DNA from: Methylacidimicrobium tartarophylax
Lineage (GTDB): Bacteria; Verrucomicrobiota; Verrucomicrobiia; Methylacidiphilales; Methylacidiphilaceae
Length of the DNA stretch: 37,796 nt
Direction of reading: 5' to 3'
Assembly: GCF_902143375.2 (NCBI RefSeq)
Contig: NZ_CABFVA020000079.1
Coordinates: 1-37,796, forward strand
Part shown: positions 7,448 to 15,576 of the stretch, one piece after another
Position numbering within the stretch: the first letter of the stretch is position 1
Layout of the letters: each line of letters starts with the position of its first letter
The notes under the pieces: model-generated
Told to the model about the DNA's origin: nothing
What the model saw: the letters and a program-made list of their open reading frames with translations, nothing else
The model's database searches: none
Made by a program: the position numbers and the translations under genes

Positions 7448-9658
7448 GTGTCCGCTTCCCTTTCCCCGTCCGAGAGCCTTTCCGGTCTCATCGAGCGGGT
7501 CACCTTTTTCAGCGAGGAGACGGGATTCTGCGTCCTCAAGGTTAAGATTGCGGGCCGGCGGGAGCTGGTGCCGGTGGTCGGCGCTCTTCCGTCGGTCGGC
7601 GCCGGGGAGTGGGTCACGGCCCGGGGACGATGGGTGCGGGAACGGGAGCATGGCCTCCAGTTTCGCGCCGAATCCCTTCGGACGACGCCGCCGACGACCT
7701 TGGAGGGAATCGAAAAGTACTTGGGAAGCGGGATGGTCAAGGGGATCGGTTCCGTTTACGCCAAGAAGCTCGTCGGGCGGTTCGGCGAGAAGATCCTCGA
7801 GATCATCGAGAAGGAGTCGGCAAGACTCGAGGAGGTCGAGGGCATCGGGCCCAAGCGCAGGGGGAGGATCAAGGAGGCCTGGAACGAGCAGAAGGCGGTG
7901 CGGGAGATCATGCTCTTCCTCCACTCCCACGGAGTCGGGACCAGCCGCGCCCTGCGGATCTACAAGATCTATGGGCCGGAGGCCGTGGAAACCGTCCGCG
8001 CCCAGCCCTACCGTCTGGCCCGGGACATTCCGGGGATCGGCTTTCAAACCGCCGATCAGATCGCCGAGCGCGTCGGCATTGCCAAAGATTCCCTCGATCG
8101 GGCCTGCGCGGGCTTAGTCCACCTGCTGTTAGAGGCGACCGAGTCCGGCCACTGCGCCCTGCCTCTGCCGCTCCTGCTCCAGAACGCGGAGAAGCTGCTG
8201 GAACTCGAGGAGCCGCGGCTGCGGGAGGCGATGGAGCGGTCGGTGGCGCAGGGGGACTTCGTTCTCGAGGGGGAGAAGGAGACTTGGGCCTTTCTGCCCT
8301 ATCTCAAGCGGGCGGAGGAGAGGATCGCCGAGCGGGTCGGCTCTCTTCTCTTGGGCTCTCCGCGCTATCCGGCGATCGACTGGGAGAAGGCGCTTACATG
8401 GGCGCAAGGGCGGACGGGAAAATCTCTCTCGGCGAGCCAAGAGGTGGCCCTGCGGCGCGCCCGGGAGAGCCGGATGCTCGTAGTGACGGGGGGCCCCGGA
8501 GTCGGGAAGACGACCTTTTTACAAACCCTCCTCCTGATCCTGGGAGCCAAGGGAGTGCGCATGCTTCTCTGCGCTCCGACGGGACGAGCGGCGAAGCGGC
8601 TGGCGGAAGCGACGGGAAGAGAGGCCAAGACCATTCACCGGCTGCTCGAGGTCCAGCCCGGGGCCGGAAGGTTTGCCCGGGACGAGGCTCGTCCGCTCGA
8701 GTGCGATCTGCTCGTCGTCGACGAGTGCTCGATGGTCGATCTCCCCCTCTTTGCCCATCTGCTGCGGGCGCTTCCCCGGGAGGCGGGCTTGCTGGTGGTG
8801 GGGGACGCCGACCAGCTTCCCTCGGTCGGGCCGGGCATGGTGCTCCGGGACCTGATTGGAAGCGGGGTGGTCCCCGTCGCCGAGCTCACGGAGGTCTTTC
8901 GACAGGCGGCGGAAAGCCGGATCATCGCGACCGCCCACCGGATGCGGCAGGGTCTTTTGCCGGAGCGGGAGGAGGGGAAGGAGTCGGATTTCTATTTCGT
9001 GTCGCGGGAGGAGCCCGAGCGGATCGCCGCAACGGTTTTGGAGATGGTGAAGACGCGCATCCCCAAGAAGTTCGGGTTGGATCCCCTTCGCGACATCCAG
9101 GTGCTCTGTCCGATGAATCGGGGCAGCCTGGGTGTCTTCGAACTCAACACGCGGCTGCAGGCGGAGCTCAATCCCCCGAAGCCGGGGGAGAGCGAGATCG
9201 AGCGATTCGGCTGGCGCTTCCGTCTGCGAGACAAGGTATTGCAGATCAAGAATAACTATCAGAAAGAGGTCTTCAATGGCGATATCGGCGAGGTGGCCGG
9301 GATCGATCCTGAGGAGCAGATCGTCCGGATCCGCTTCGAGGGCCGGGAGGTCGCGTATGATTTCGGCGAGCTCGATGAGCTTGCCCCCGCCTACGCGGTC
9401 ACGATCCATAAGTCGCAAGGCTCGGAATTTCCGGCCGTGGTCCTTCCACTGGCGATGCAGCAGTATCTTCTGCTCCAGCGGAACCTCGTCTATACCGCGC
9501 TCACCCGGGCCAAGCGGCTCGCCGTCCTCGTGGGCCAGTGGCGGGCTCTTGCCGTGGCGGTCAAGAACGACCGGATCGAGCGCCGCTTCTCCCGGCTGGA
9601 GCCGAGGCTCCGGCGGGCGTGCGGCGTATCGGAGGAAGCCTCCGTCCTCAGAGAATGA
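7448..9658 (+). CDS. recD2: ATP-dependent RecD2-like DNA helicase
   Basis: A 736-residue superfamily 1B 5'-3' DNA helicase of the RecD2 type, found where RecBC is absent. In order: N-terminal OB-like domain, tandem helix-hairpin-helix motifs (VEGIGPKRRGR near 130, DIPGIGFQTADQI near 195), Walker A GGPGVGKT (348-355), Walker B VVDECSMVD, motif III VVGDADQLPSVGPG, and the C-terminal VTIHKSQGSEF and YTALTRAKR motifs. I start at the GTG at 7448, which has AGGAG four bases upstream; a TTG at 7418 would add ten unlikely residues. It probably acts in replication-fork repair. Its last 11 bases overlap the end of queA, which is on the other strand. Confidence 0.93.
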   Translation: MSASLSPSESLSGLIERVTFFSEETGFCVLKVKIAGRRELVPVVGALPSVGAGEWVTARGRWVREREHGLQFRAESLRTTPPTTLEGIEKYLGSGMVKGIGSVYAKKLVGRFGEKILEIIEKESARLEEVEGIGPKRRGRIKEAWNEQKAVREIMLFLHSHGVGTSRALRIYKIYGPEAVETVRAQPYRLARDIPGIGFQTADQIAERVGIAKDSLDRACAGLVHLLLEATESGHCALPLPLLLQNAEKLLELEEPRLREAMERSVAQGDFVLEGEKETWAFLPYLKRAEERIAERVGSLLLGSPRYPAIDWEKALTWAQGRTGKSLSASQEVALRRARESRMLVVTGGPGVGKTTFLQTLLLILGAKGVRMLLCAPTGRAAKRLAEATGREAKTIHRLLEVQPGAGRFARDEARPLECDLLVVDECSMVDLPLFAHLLRALPREAGLLVVGDADQLPSVGPGMVLRDLIGSGVVPVAELTEVFRQAAESRIIATAHRMRQGLLPEREEGKESDFYFVSREEPERIAATVLEMVKTRIPKKFGLDPLRDIQVLCPMNRGSLGVFELNTRLQAELNPPKPGESEIERFGWRFRLRDKVLQIKNNYQKEVFNGDIGEVAGIDPEEQIVRIRFEGREVAYDFGELDELAPAYAVTIHKSQGSEFPAVVLPLAMQQYLLLQRNLVYTALTRAKRLAVLVGQWRALAVAVKNDRIERRFSRLEPRLRRACGVSEEASVLRE

Positions 9659-10721
9659 GCATGGCGTCGCCGTAGCTGTAGAAGCGGTAGCCGCACGCGA
9701 CGGCTTCCCGGTAGGCTTCGTGGAGGAGATCGAGGCCGGCAAAGGCGGAGACCAGCAGGAAGAGGCTCGACCGGGGAAGGTGGAAGTTGGTGAGGAGGGC
9801 GCCCGTGCGCTGGAAGGAGTAGGGAGGACGAAGGAAGAGGTCGGTCGTCCCGCTCCGCTCCCGGAGGTCAGGGACGCTTTCCAGGACGCGGGCGACGGTC
9901 GTCCCGACGGCCACGAGCCGACGCGCGGCTTGCGCCGCCTCCGCCAGTCCCGGCGGAACGGCCAGGCGCTCGGGATGGAGGCGGCCGGTCCGCCACTCCT
10001 CCGGGCCGATCGGCCGGAAGGTGCCGGGCCCCACATGGAGGGTGACGAAGGCATGAGGGAGACGGGCGAGGAGCCCCGGGGTGAAGTGGAGACCTGCGGT
10101 CGGGGCCGCCACCGATCCCGGCCTGCGGGCGAAGACGGTCTGGTAGCGCTCGAGATCGAAGGACGGTGTGACCGAAGCATGCTTGCGTCGCTTGCGGATG
10201 TAGGGCGGCAGCGGCGGGCTCCCGAAGCGTTCCAGGAGGAAGGGATGGGAAAAGCGCAGGAGGCGCTCCCCGCGGGAGCCGACTTCGACGACCTCCGCCG
10301 TGAGCCTCTCTTCGTCGGCCGTTCCGGGATGGGAGACGAAGAGAAGGGATCGCCCGAGCGAGGCCTTGCGGGCGGGCTCGGCGAGGGCTTTCCAGAGGAG
10401 AGGCTCCGGCTCCTCCAGGAGGAGGAAGGAGACCTGCGGCTCCCGGCAGGGAAGATAGGCCGGGATGACCCGGGAGTCGTTGAGGATCAGGAGATCGTCC
10501 GGATCGAGCAGGGTGGGGAGATCGCGGATCCGGTGGTGCGAGATCGAGCGGCTTCGGCGATCGAGGAGCATCAGCCGGGCTTCGGCCCGATCGGAGGTGG
10601 GGGCCAGCGCGATCCGCTCCTCGGGAAGAACGAAGGAGTAGGGAGCGAGATCCGGAACGGATCGATCGATAAGCGTGCCGCGCCCAACCGCTCCGCCTCC
10701 GGCATGAACTGTGTGAGACAT
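9648..10721 (-). CDS. queA: S-adenosylmethionine:tRNA ribosyltransferase-isomerase
   Basis: A 357-residue enzyme transferring ribose from SAM to preQ1-tRNA to give epoxyqueuosine. Family blocks are plain: LILNDSRVIPAYL, RYQTVFARRPGSVAAPTAGLHFT, HVGPGTFRP, GTTVARVLES and RTGALLTNFHLPRSSLFLLVSAFAG. QueA normally begins close to a FxYxLPEExIA stretch (here YSFVLPEERIALAP, near residue 28). The extra N-terminus (MSHTVHAGGGAVG) is encoded by the dispersed repeat at 10694-10730, which also supplies the only good ATG. The upstream gene's stop codon is just 5 bases before this ATG, so translation is probably coupled. Convergent with recD2, with 11 bases of overlap. Confidence 0.93.
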   Translation of the reverse strand: MSHTVHAGGGAVGRGTLIDRSVPDLAPYSFVLPEERIALAPTSDRAEARLMLLDRRSRSISHHRIRDLPTLLDPDDLLILNDSRVIPAYLPCREPQVSFLLLEEPEPLLWKALAEPARKASLGRSLLFVSHPGTADEERLTAEVVEVGSRGERLLRFSHPFLLERFGSPPLPPYIRKRRKHASVTPSFDLERYQTVFARRPGSVAAPTAGLHFTPGLLARLPHAFVTLHVGPGTFRPIGPEEWRTGRLHPERLAVPPGLAEAAQAARRLVAVGTTVARVLESVPDLRERSGTTDLFLRPPYSFQRTGALLTNFHLPRSSLFLLVSAFAGLDLLHEAYREAVACGYRFYSYGDAMLIL

Positions 10722-10730
10722 GCGGGCTAG
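10694..10730. repeat. Dispersed 37-nt repeat, copy 2 (spans a gene junction)
   Basis: Matches 27-63 at 32 of 37 positions; the longest identical run is TGTGAGACATGC. On the minus strand it contains the TAG stop of the upstream secreted-protein gene and the ATG of queA, so the repeat forms the coupling junction between two genes. Confidence 0.6.
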
Positions 10731-11578
10731 GGGACGATGGTCGGCTTGTCCGCCTCAAACGAGTAGCGCTCGACTTGGATCCAATGGCCGTCTTCCTTTT
10801 CGGGGGCCTTGTGAATCTTCACCTGGTCGACGACGAGCTTGCCGTTCCTTTCCGCCAGCCAGAAGTCGATGTCGTAGAACTTTTCCGGCTCGCCCTTCTC
10901 CCGAAAGTCGGTGCAGGCGAAGTAGTCCTTGTCCGGGATGCGGCGTACCGGATTGTGGATCTCGACGAACTCCAAGGGGATCTCCTGTCCGGTCTTCTCG
11001 TCCTTGATCCGGAGGATCCCGCCGCCTTCGCGAATCTTATCGGCGAGGTACTCATGGATGGCGGCCTTGACCTCCCAGGCCCGCTTGTACTCGGTGTGAC
11101 CGGGATGCTCGCTCACCGGGAGCCACCACCAGGGGACCGGAAGCCGGCTCACCAGCACCCAGCCCTCCCCCTCCTTCTGCGGAAGCTTGTGGATGCGGAT
11201 GTCCATGAGGACAAGCTTCTTGGCGCGCGGCTTGTACCAGAAGTCGAGCTCATAGGGTTTCGGGGGCTCGAACCCCTTTTCGTGGAAATCGACCGCGGCG
11301 AAGTAGCCGTAGCCGGAGAGCGTGCGGACCAACCGGATGTGATCGAAGAGAAGGGGAATCGTCCGGTTGGCGACCGGATCCGGGAAGGGGAAGACGCCCT
11401 GGTTTGCCTGGCTCTTCTCCTCGATGTAGCGCCGGGCTTCCGTTTCGACTTCTTTCTGGGTAAAAACTTCCTCTTCTTCCTGGGCGGCGGCCTGCCCTCC
11501 GAAGGAGAGAAAGGCAGCGAGCAGCGTGGAAGCCAGGGAAAAGCCGAGAAGGGCGCGTGGAGTTGCCGGAGCGGTCAT
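10727..11578 (-). CDS. Exported protein with two internal repeats, function unknown
   Basis: A 283-residue protein with a Sec signal (residues 1-32, ending GGQAAAQ). The rest is a duplication: residues about 43-145 and 168-271 align over their whole length. Shared signs are an ExxxYIxEK/EYLADK helix, then IPLLFDHI/IPLEFVEI, YFAAVDFHEKG/YFACTDFREKG, YELDFW/YDIDFW, and the closing IHKLPQKEGEGWVLVSR/IHKAPEKEDGHWIQVER. I do not recognise the family. The repeated strand-rich unit suggests a two-lobed periplasmic binding or structural domain. It starts at the ATG at 11578, back to back with the GntR regulator across a 63-base gap, and its stop codon is 5 bases before queA. Confidence 0.8.
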   Translation of the reverse strand: MTAPATPRALLGFSLASTLLAAFLSFGGQAAAQEEEEVFTQKEVETEARRYIEEKSQANQGVFPFPDPVANRTIPLLFDHIRLVRTLSGYGYFAAVDFHEKGFEPPKPYELDFWYKPRAKKLVLMDIRIHKLPQKEGEGWVLVSRLPVPWWWLPVSEHPGHTEYKRAWEVKAAIHEYLADKIREGGGILRIKDEKTGQEIPLEFVEIHNPVRRIPDKDYFACTDFREKGEPEKFYDIDFWLAERNGKLVVDQVKIHKAPEKEDGHWIQVERYSFEADKPTIVP

Positions 11579-11590
11579 GAGGAAAAATAT

Positions 11591-11600
11591 TGTAATTACA
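11591..11600. promoter_or_regulatory. Palindrome in the divergent gntR promoter region
   Basis: TGTAATTACA is a perfect 10-bp palindrome in the AT-rich 63-base gap between the exported-protein gene (minus) and the GntR-family gene (plus). It is a plausible operator for the neighbouring regulator, controlling both directions. The gap is too short to place promoters with confidence. Confidence 0.4.
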
Positions 11601-11641
11601 TCTTTTGATGTCAAGATGAGCAATCCGAAAAAGAGGACTGC

Positions 11642-12553
11642 ATGAAGACAAAGGGAAGCCGTGCGACGGGGAGCAAGACCAAGAAAAGGATTGGGAAGAG
11701 GGCGGACGCAAAGCGATCGCTGCCTCGTCACGAGGAACTGACCATCTGGCTGCGCGATCAGATCGAGTCGCGCTGCTATGCCCAGGGGGAGCGGCTTCCC
11801 TCGGAAAAGGAGCTCCAGGAGCGGTTCCGGGTGAGCCGCATCACGGTTCGACGGGCGCTTCAGACGCTCGAAGGTGACGGCCTCATCTTTCGCCGGCAGG
11901 GCGTCGGATCCTTTGCCACGAACGCCCGCCTGCGACAGGGGCTCGTGCGCCTCACCGATTTTGCCGAGGATATGACGAACGCCGGGGTGGAGCCGAGCTC
12001 GCTCCTCCTCTTTCAAGGCCCCGAGAAATCCAGCGTCAAGATCGCTTCCTGCCTTCGACTGAAGAAAGGAGAGTCCTGCTTCCGCCTGGACCGGGTCCGG
12101 CTGGGCAATGGGCAACCGATTGCGCTCGACCAGACCTGGCTCCCGAGCAAATACGGCAAGATGCTCGAGGGACGGGACCTGACGAAGGAGACGATTTACC
12201 GGATCCTGGGCGCGGGCCATGGCATCCCGATCCTGCGCGGTCACTACCGGATCGAGGCGGTGGAAGCCGATCCGGAGGTGGCCAAAGCCTTGGGGGTCGG
12301 GCAGCGTCGGGCGCTGCTCCTGATTTCCCGGCTCTCCTACACGTCGGAGGATCGTCCGATCTACTTTCAGAAGCGCTACTATCGTCCGGACCGGGTCGTC
12401 TACGAGGTGGAGCTCGAACGAGCCAGCCGGCACGAAGGGGGTACGATGCCGGTGGGCATGCCGCTGCGAAGCTTCGCTCCGGTCTTCTCCCCCATCCGGG
12501 ACAAGCAGAACGGCAAGGGCCGGGCGAAGGAGGCCGAGGGGAGGAGCGCATGA
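11642..12553 (+). CDS. GntR-family (HutC/UTRA subfamily) transcriptional regulator
   Basis: A 303-residue repressor-type regulator. A Lys/Arg-rich N-terminal stretch (about 25 residues) precedes the winged helix: LTIWLRDQIESRCYAQGERLPSEKELQERF, then VSRITVRRALQTLEGDGLIFRRQGVGSF, the standard GntR pattern. Residues from about 95 to 260 form the UTRA effector domain (LTDFAEDM, RLDRVRLGNGQPIALDQTWLP, LLLISRLSYTSEDRPIYFQKRYYRPDR). A GAGG sequence lies just before the ATG. The ligand is unknown; family ligands include amino sugars and urocanate. It overlaps the DoxX-like gene by 4 bases (ATGA), so the two are translationally coupled, and it is divergent from the duplicated exported protein, a likely target. 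Confidence 0.9.
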   Translation: MKTKGSRATGSKTKKRIGKRADAKRSLPRHEELTIWLRDQIESRCYAQGERLPSEKELQERFRVSRITVRRALQTLEGDGLIFRRQGVGSFATNARLRQGLVRLTDFAEDMTNAGVEPSSLLLFQGPEKSSVKIASCLRLKKGESCFRLDRVRLGNGQPIALDQTWLPSKYGKMLEGRDLTKETIYRILGAGHGIPILRGHYRIEAVEADPEVAKALGVGQRRALLLISRLSYTSEDRPIYFQKRYYRPDRVVYEVELERASRHEGGTMPVGMPLRSFAPVFSPIRDKQNGKGRAKEAEGRSA

Positions 12554-13047
12554 CGGTTGCGGAGCGCTGGCTGGCGATCTTGCGCATCCTGATGGGGCTC
12601 CTTTTTGTGGAAAGCGGAGTCCACAAGTTGAGTTGGGGAGGAACGGGAGAACGGTTGCCGATCCCGGCGGTTTCCGAACGATGGCAGGAAGCTCTGCCGA
12701 AGCGGCTTCTGGAGTTCGCCCAGAAGAATCCGATCGGCTGGTATCGCGCCTTTCTCTACCACACGGCGATTCCCAACGGCCGCCTCTTTGCCTCCCTGGT
12801 GGCTTGGGGAGAGCTCCTGCTCGGGCTCGCGCTGGCGCTCGGGCTCTTGGCCCGCTTCGCTTCTTTTGCGGGATTCTTTCTGGCGGGCAACTACTTTCTG
12901 GCCGACTTCTGGATGGGTCTCTGCCAGCGGAATCTGGGTCTTCTGCTCCTGACGATCTTCCTGATCCTCGGCTCGGCGAATGCAGGCCGATGCTGGGGCG
13001 TGGACCACTGGCTCTTCCCGCCCAAAAAGAGGGATCCGTCCGCGTAG
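12550..13047 (+). CDS. DoxX-like / TQO small-subunit-type membrane protein
   Basis: A 165-residue protein with about four membrane helices: residues 6-22 (WLAILRILMGLLFVESG), then VAWGELLLGLALALGLLARF, FAGFFLAGNYFLADFWMG and GLLLLTIFLILG. The N-terminal RILMGLLFVESGVHKL and the GELLLGLAL repeat match the DoxX/DoxD family, which includes the small subunit of thiosulfate:quinone oxidoreductase and many uncharacterised members. An insert of about 45 polar residues sits between helices 1 and 2. It overlaps the gntR stop by 4 bases. Whether it takes part in sulfur oxidation here is unclear, although a sulfite reductase gene lies convergently 6 bases away. Confidence 0.75.
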   Translation: MTVAERWLAILRILMGLLFVESGVHKLSWGGTGERLPIPAVSERWQEALPKRLLEFAQKNPIGWYRAFLYHTAIPNGRLFASLVAWGELLLGLALALGLLARFASFAGFFLAGNYFLADFWMGLCQRNLGLLLLTIFLILGSANAGRCWGVDHWLFPPKKRDPSA

Positions 13048-13053
13048 AGCGGA

Positions 13054-14781
13054 TCAGGCCGACGCCACGACTTTCGGTTCGGCCGCTTCCTCGTGGAACT
13101 GGTCGGGAGAGGGAAGCGGTCCGCGCGGACGAGTTCTTGCCCAGTATTGGCTGAAGCCCTCCTCGGGGAGCCGTTCGCGCGCGAAGGCCGTGAGGGTTCC
13201 GCGGACGATCTCGGGAATCTCCTCGAAGCCGACGCTCCGCTTCTCCAACCCGGCGAGCCGGTCGCCGGCAAGGCTTCCGCCCGCAAAGAAGGCGTACTTG
13301 CCCGGAGCTCGTCCGACGAAGGACAAGTCGGCGTTGTAGGGCCGGGAGCAGCCGTTGGGGCAGCCGCTCATCCGGATCAGGATCGGCTCATCCTGAAGAC
13401 CAAGCTCTTCCAGGATCCGATCGATCTTTTCCATGAGCGAGGGAAAGACGCGTTCGCTTTCGGCCAGAGAGAGTCCGCAAGTGGGAAGGGCGACGCAGGC
13501 ATGGCCGAGGCTCCGGGTCGCACTCTTCGGGGGTGCGGCGGAGATTCCGTATTCCGAGAGAAGTTCGGCCAGTTGGGCCTTCCGCTCGCGCGGAATCTGG
13601 GCCAAAAAGAGGTTCCCGTTGGCCGTGAGGCGAAGGGGAAAGCCGAAATCGAGGGCGATCTGCCGGAGCGCCTGGCGCAGACGAAAACCCGGCCGATCGA
13701 GGATGCGGCCGTTCTCGATGAAGAGGCCGAGGAAGAGCTTCCCATCGCCCTGCTCATGCCAACCCAAGGGATCGGCGACCGTGGTGAAGGAGAAAGGGCG
13801 CGGGGCTTCGGGCGCAAAGCTGAGGCGGGCGGCGACTTCCCGGCGGAGCCAGTCGATTCCCCGGTCGAGGAGAAGATATTTGAGACGGGCGCGCTTTCGA
13901 TCTTCGCGGTTGCCGTAGTCCCGCTGAACGGTCACGAGCGCCACCGCCGCTTCCCGAACCCGCTCCTTGGGAACGTAGAAGAGGGGTTCGGCCAGGTGCG
14001 GCTGGGTCTGGCGAAGCCCGTGGGTCATCCCATGGCCCCCGCCGACCAGGAGCGTATAGCCTTCGACTCCCTGGACGTTCGCGTGGGCGACCAGACCCAA
14101 GTCGTTGGAGAAGACATCGATATCGTTGCGCGGGGGAAGGGCGATCCCGATCTTGAACTTCCGGGGAAGATAGGTCGCTCCGTAGATCGGCTCCTCCTCC
14201 GTCGGACCCCCTTCTCCCAGGGGGAGCGGCTCCCCGTCGATCCAGACCTCGCTGTAGGCGCGGCTGCGGGAGAGAAAGATCTGACCGAGGTCGGACGCGA
14301 GCTCCTGGAGCTCGAGGTAGATCGGATCGGCGTTCGGAACCGGCGTGGCCAGCGTATTGCGCACCACGTCGCCGCACGCCCCCCAAGTGAGGATCCCGGA
14401 GGTGATGATCTCCGAAACGGCGCGGCGAAGGTCGGTCTTCCGAATCCCATGGAGCTGGACTCCTTGCCGGGTGGTGATCCGTAGGGTGCCGTTGCCCACC
14501 GTCTCCGCGAGGCGGTCCAGCGCAAGATATTGGGCGGCGCTGAGTCGGCCTCCCGGGGTCTTGGTCCGGATCATGAAGATCCAGTCCTTGTCGAGACCGG
14601 CCTTCCGCCGTTCGGCCCGCCGATCCCGGTCATCCTGTTGGTAGCTACCGTGGAATTTCAGGATTTGGGCGTCGGTGTCGGAGAAATGCGTCGAGGTCGC
14701 GTCGCGCAGCGCTTCCGCGAGCGTTCCGCGAAGTTGCCGGCTGTTTTCCTTGACCTGTTCGGCAGGACTTTTGGATTGCAC
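13054..14781 (-). CDS. cysI: Assimilatory sulfite reductase, siroheme-[4Fe-4S] hemoprotein subunit
   Basis: A 575-residue enzyme for six-electron reduction of sulfite to sulfide in cysteine synthesis. It has two ferredoxin-like/NiR-SiR half domains; the N-half contains TLRITTRQGVQLHGI, and the C-half binds the coupled cofactor with Cys429 and Cys435 (CVALPTCGLSLAESE) and Cys474 and Cys478 (SGCPNGCSRP). I begin at the GTG at 14781 (VQSKSPAEQVKENSRQLRG); an upstream TTG would add twelve hydrophobic residues not seen in the family, and GGAG lies 10 bases before this GTG. A -10-like TATACT (minus strand, 14804-14809) lies just upstream. No CysJ flavoprotein is adjacent, so the electron donor may be ferredoxin or a CysJ elsewhere. 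Confidence 0.92.
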   Translation of the reverse strand: MQSKSPAEQVKENSRQLRGTLAEALRDATSTHFSDTDAQILKFHGSYQQDDRDRRAERRKAGLDKDWIFMIRTKTPGGRLSAAQYLALDRLAETVGNGTLRITTRQGVQLHGIRKTDLRRAVSEIITSGILTWGACGDVVRNTLATPVPNADPIYLELQELASDLGQIFLSRSRAYSEVWIDGEPLPLGEGGPTEEEPIYGATYLPRKFKIGIALPPRNDIDVFSNDLGLVAHANVQGVEGYTLLVGGGHGMTHGLRQTQPHLAEPLFYVPKERVREAAVALVTVQRDYGNREDRKRARLKYLLLDRGIDWLRREVAARLSFAPEAPRPFSFTTVADPLGWHEQGDGKLFLGLFIENGRILDRPGFRLRQALRQIALDFGFPLRLTANGNLFLAQIPRERKAQLAELLSEYGISAAPPKSATRSLGHACVALPTCGLSLAESERVFPSLMEKIDRILEELGLQDEPILIRMSGCPNGCSRPYNADLSFVGRAPGKYAFFAGGSLAGDRLAGLEKRSVGFEEIPEIVRGTLTAFARERLPEEGFSQYWARTRPRGPLPSPDQFHEEAAEPKVVASA

Positions 14782-14865
14782 GCGCCTATTACTCCATAGA
14801 GTTAGTATATAAAACAAGCAAAAAAATCTCGGATTGCTCTTTTCCCTTAAATCCGCTTTTCCCGT

Positions 14866-15435
14866 TCAAGAACCGGGTTCGTTCCCGGGCTTCCACTTGA
14901 TGCTGCAGCCGATGCTGGGTCGCTGCTCGGCCGGAGCGGGTTTCCCGGCGAGGATGGCCTCGATCGCCGCCCGGAGGTCGCTGCCTGTGACCGGCATCGG
15001 ATTTCCCGGTCGGCTGGCATCGTACTGGCCGCGGTAGACCAGGCACTGATCCCGGTCGAAGAGGAAGAAATCGGGAGTGCAGGCGGCCCGGTACGCCTTG
15101 GCGATCTCCTGCGTCTGGTCGAACAGATATGGGAAAGGATAGCCGACCTCTTTGGCGACCTCCGCCATCTTCTCGGGCGCATCGTCCGGGTAGCGGACCG
15201 GGTCGTTCGCGTTGATGGCGACCGCCGCAAGGCCCCGGCGTTGAACCTCGGCGACCAGCTTGGCCAGGTGATGCTGGAGATGTTTCACGTAGGGGCAGTG
15301 GTTGCAGAGAAACATCACGAGGAGGGCCGGGGATCCGGCGAAATCGGAAAGGGAGACCAACTTGCCCGAGGGATCGGGTAGGGAAAAGAATGGGGCTCGG
15401 GTGCCCAGGGGGGTCATCAGGGATGCGGTCGCCAT
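14866..15435 (-). CDS. Thioredoxin-fold (AhpC/TSA-like) family protein
   Basis: A 189-residue cytoplasmic protein with FFSLPDPSGKLVSLSDFAG, LLVMFLCNHCPYVKH and ACTPDFFLFDRD. This is the pattern of the thioredoxin-like family with a CNHC redox pair (Cys44, Cys47) near the start of the fold and a cis-Pro motif CTPDFFLFD. Members are annotated as peroxiredoxin-like or thiol-disulfide proteins; the biochemical role is mostly unknown. It starts at the ATG at 15435, since the long open frame further upstream shows no family match. It lies just upstream of the sulfite reductase gene on the same strand, 84 bases away, so they could share a transcript or a redox theme. Confidence 0.85.
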   Translation of the reverse strand: MATASLMTPLGTRAPFFSLPDPSGKLVSLSDFAGSPALLVMFLCNHCPYVKHLQHHLAKLVAEVQRRGLAAVAINANDPVRYPDDAPEKMAEVAKEVGYPFPYLFDQTQEIAKAYRAACTPDFFLFDRDQCLVYRGQYDASRPGNPMPVTGSDLRAAIEAILAGKPAPAEQRPSIGCSIKWKPGNEPGS

Positions 15436-15576
15436 GGGAGGATTGTAAGAGGCGGGCGCAGGGGGATAAATCTTTTTCGAATGGAACCCCCGAAGAGGTT
15501 TTCCTTGCCGGAATTCCGTTCTTGGAGATAGCCTTTGCGCGTGAAGGGTAATGGAGGCAATCGAGAGGAAAATCCG

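Noticed and set aside
12550-14781. A sulfur-oxidation operon with DoxX and sulfite reductase
   Set aside because: The two genes are convergent, not co-transcribed, and the reductase is of the assimilatory type.
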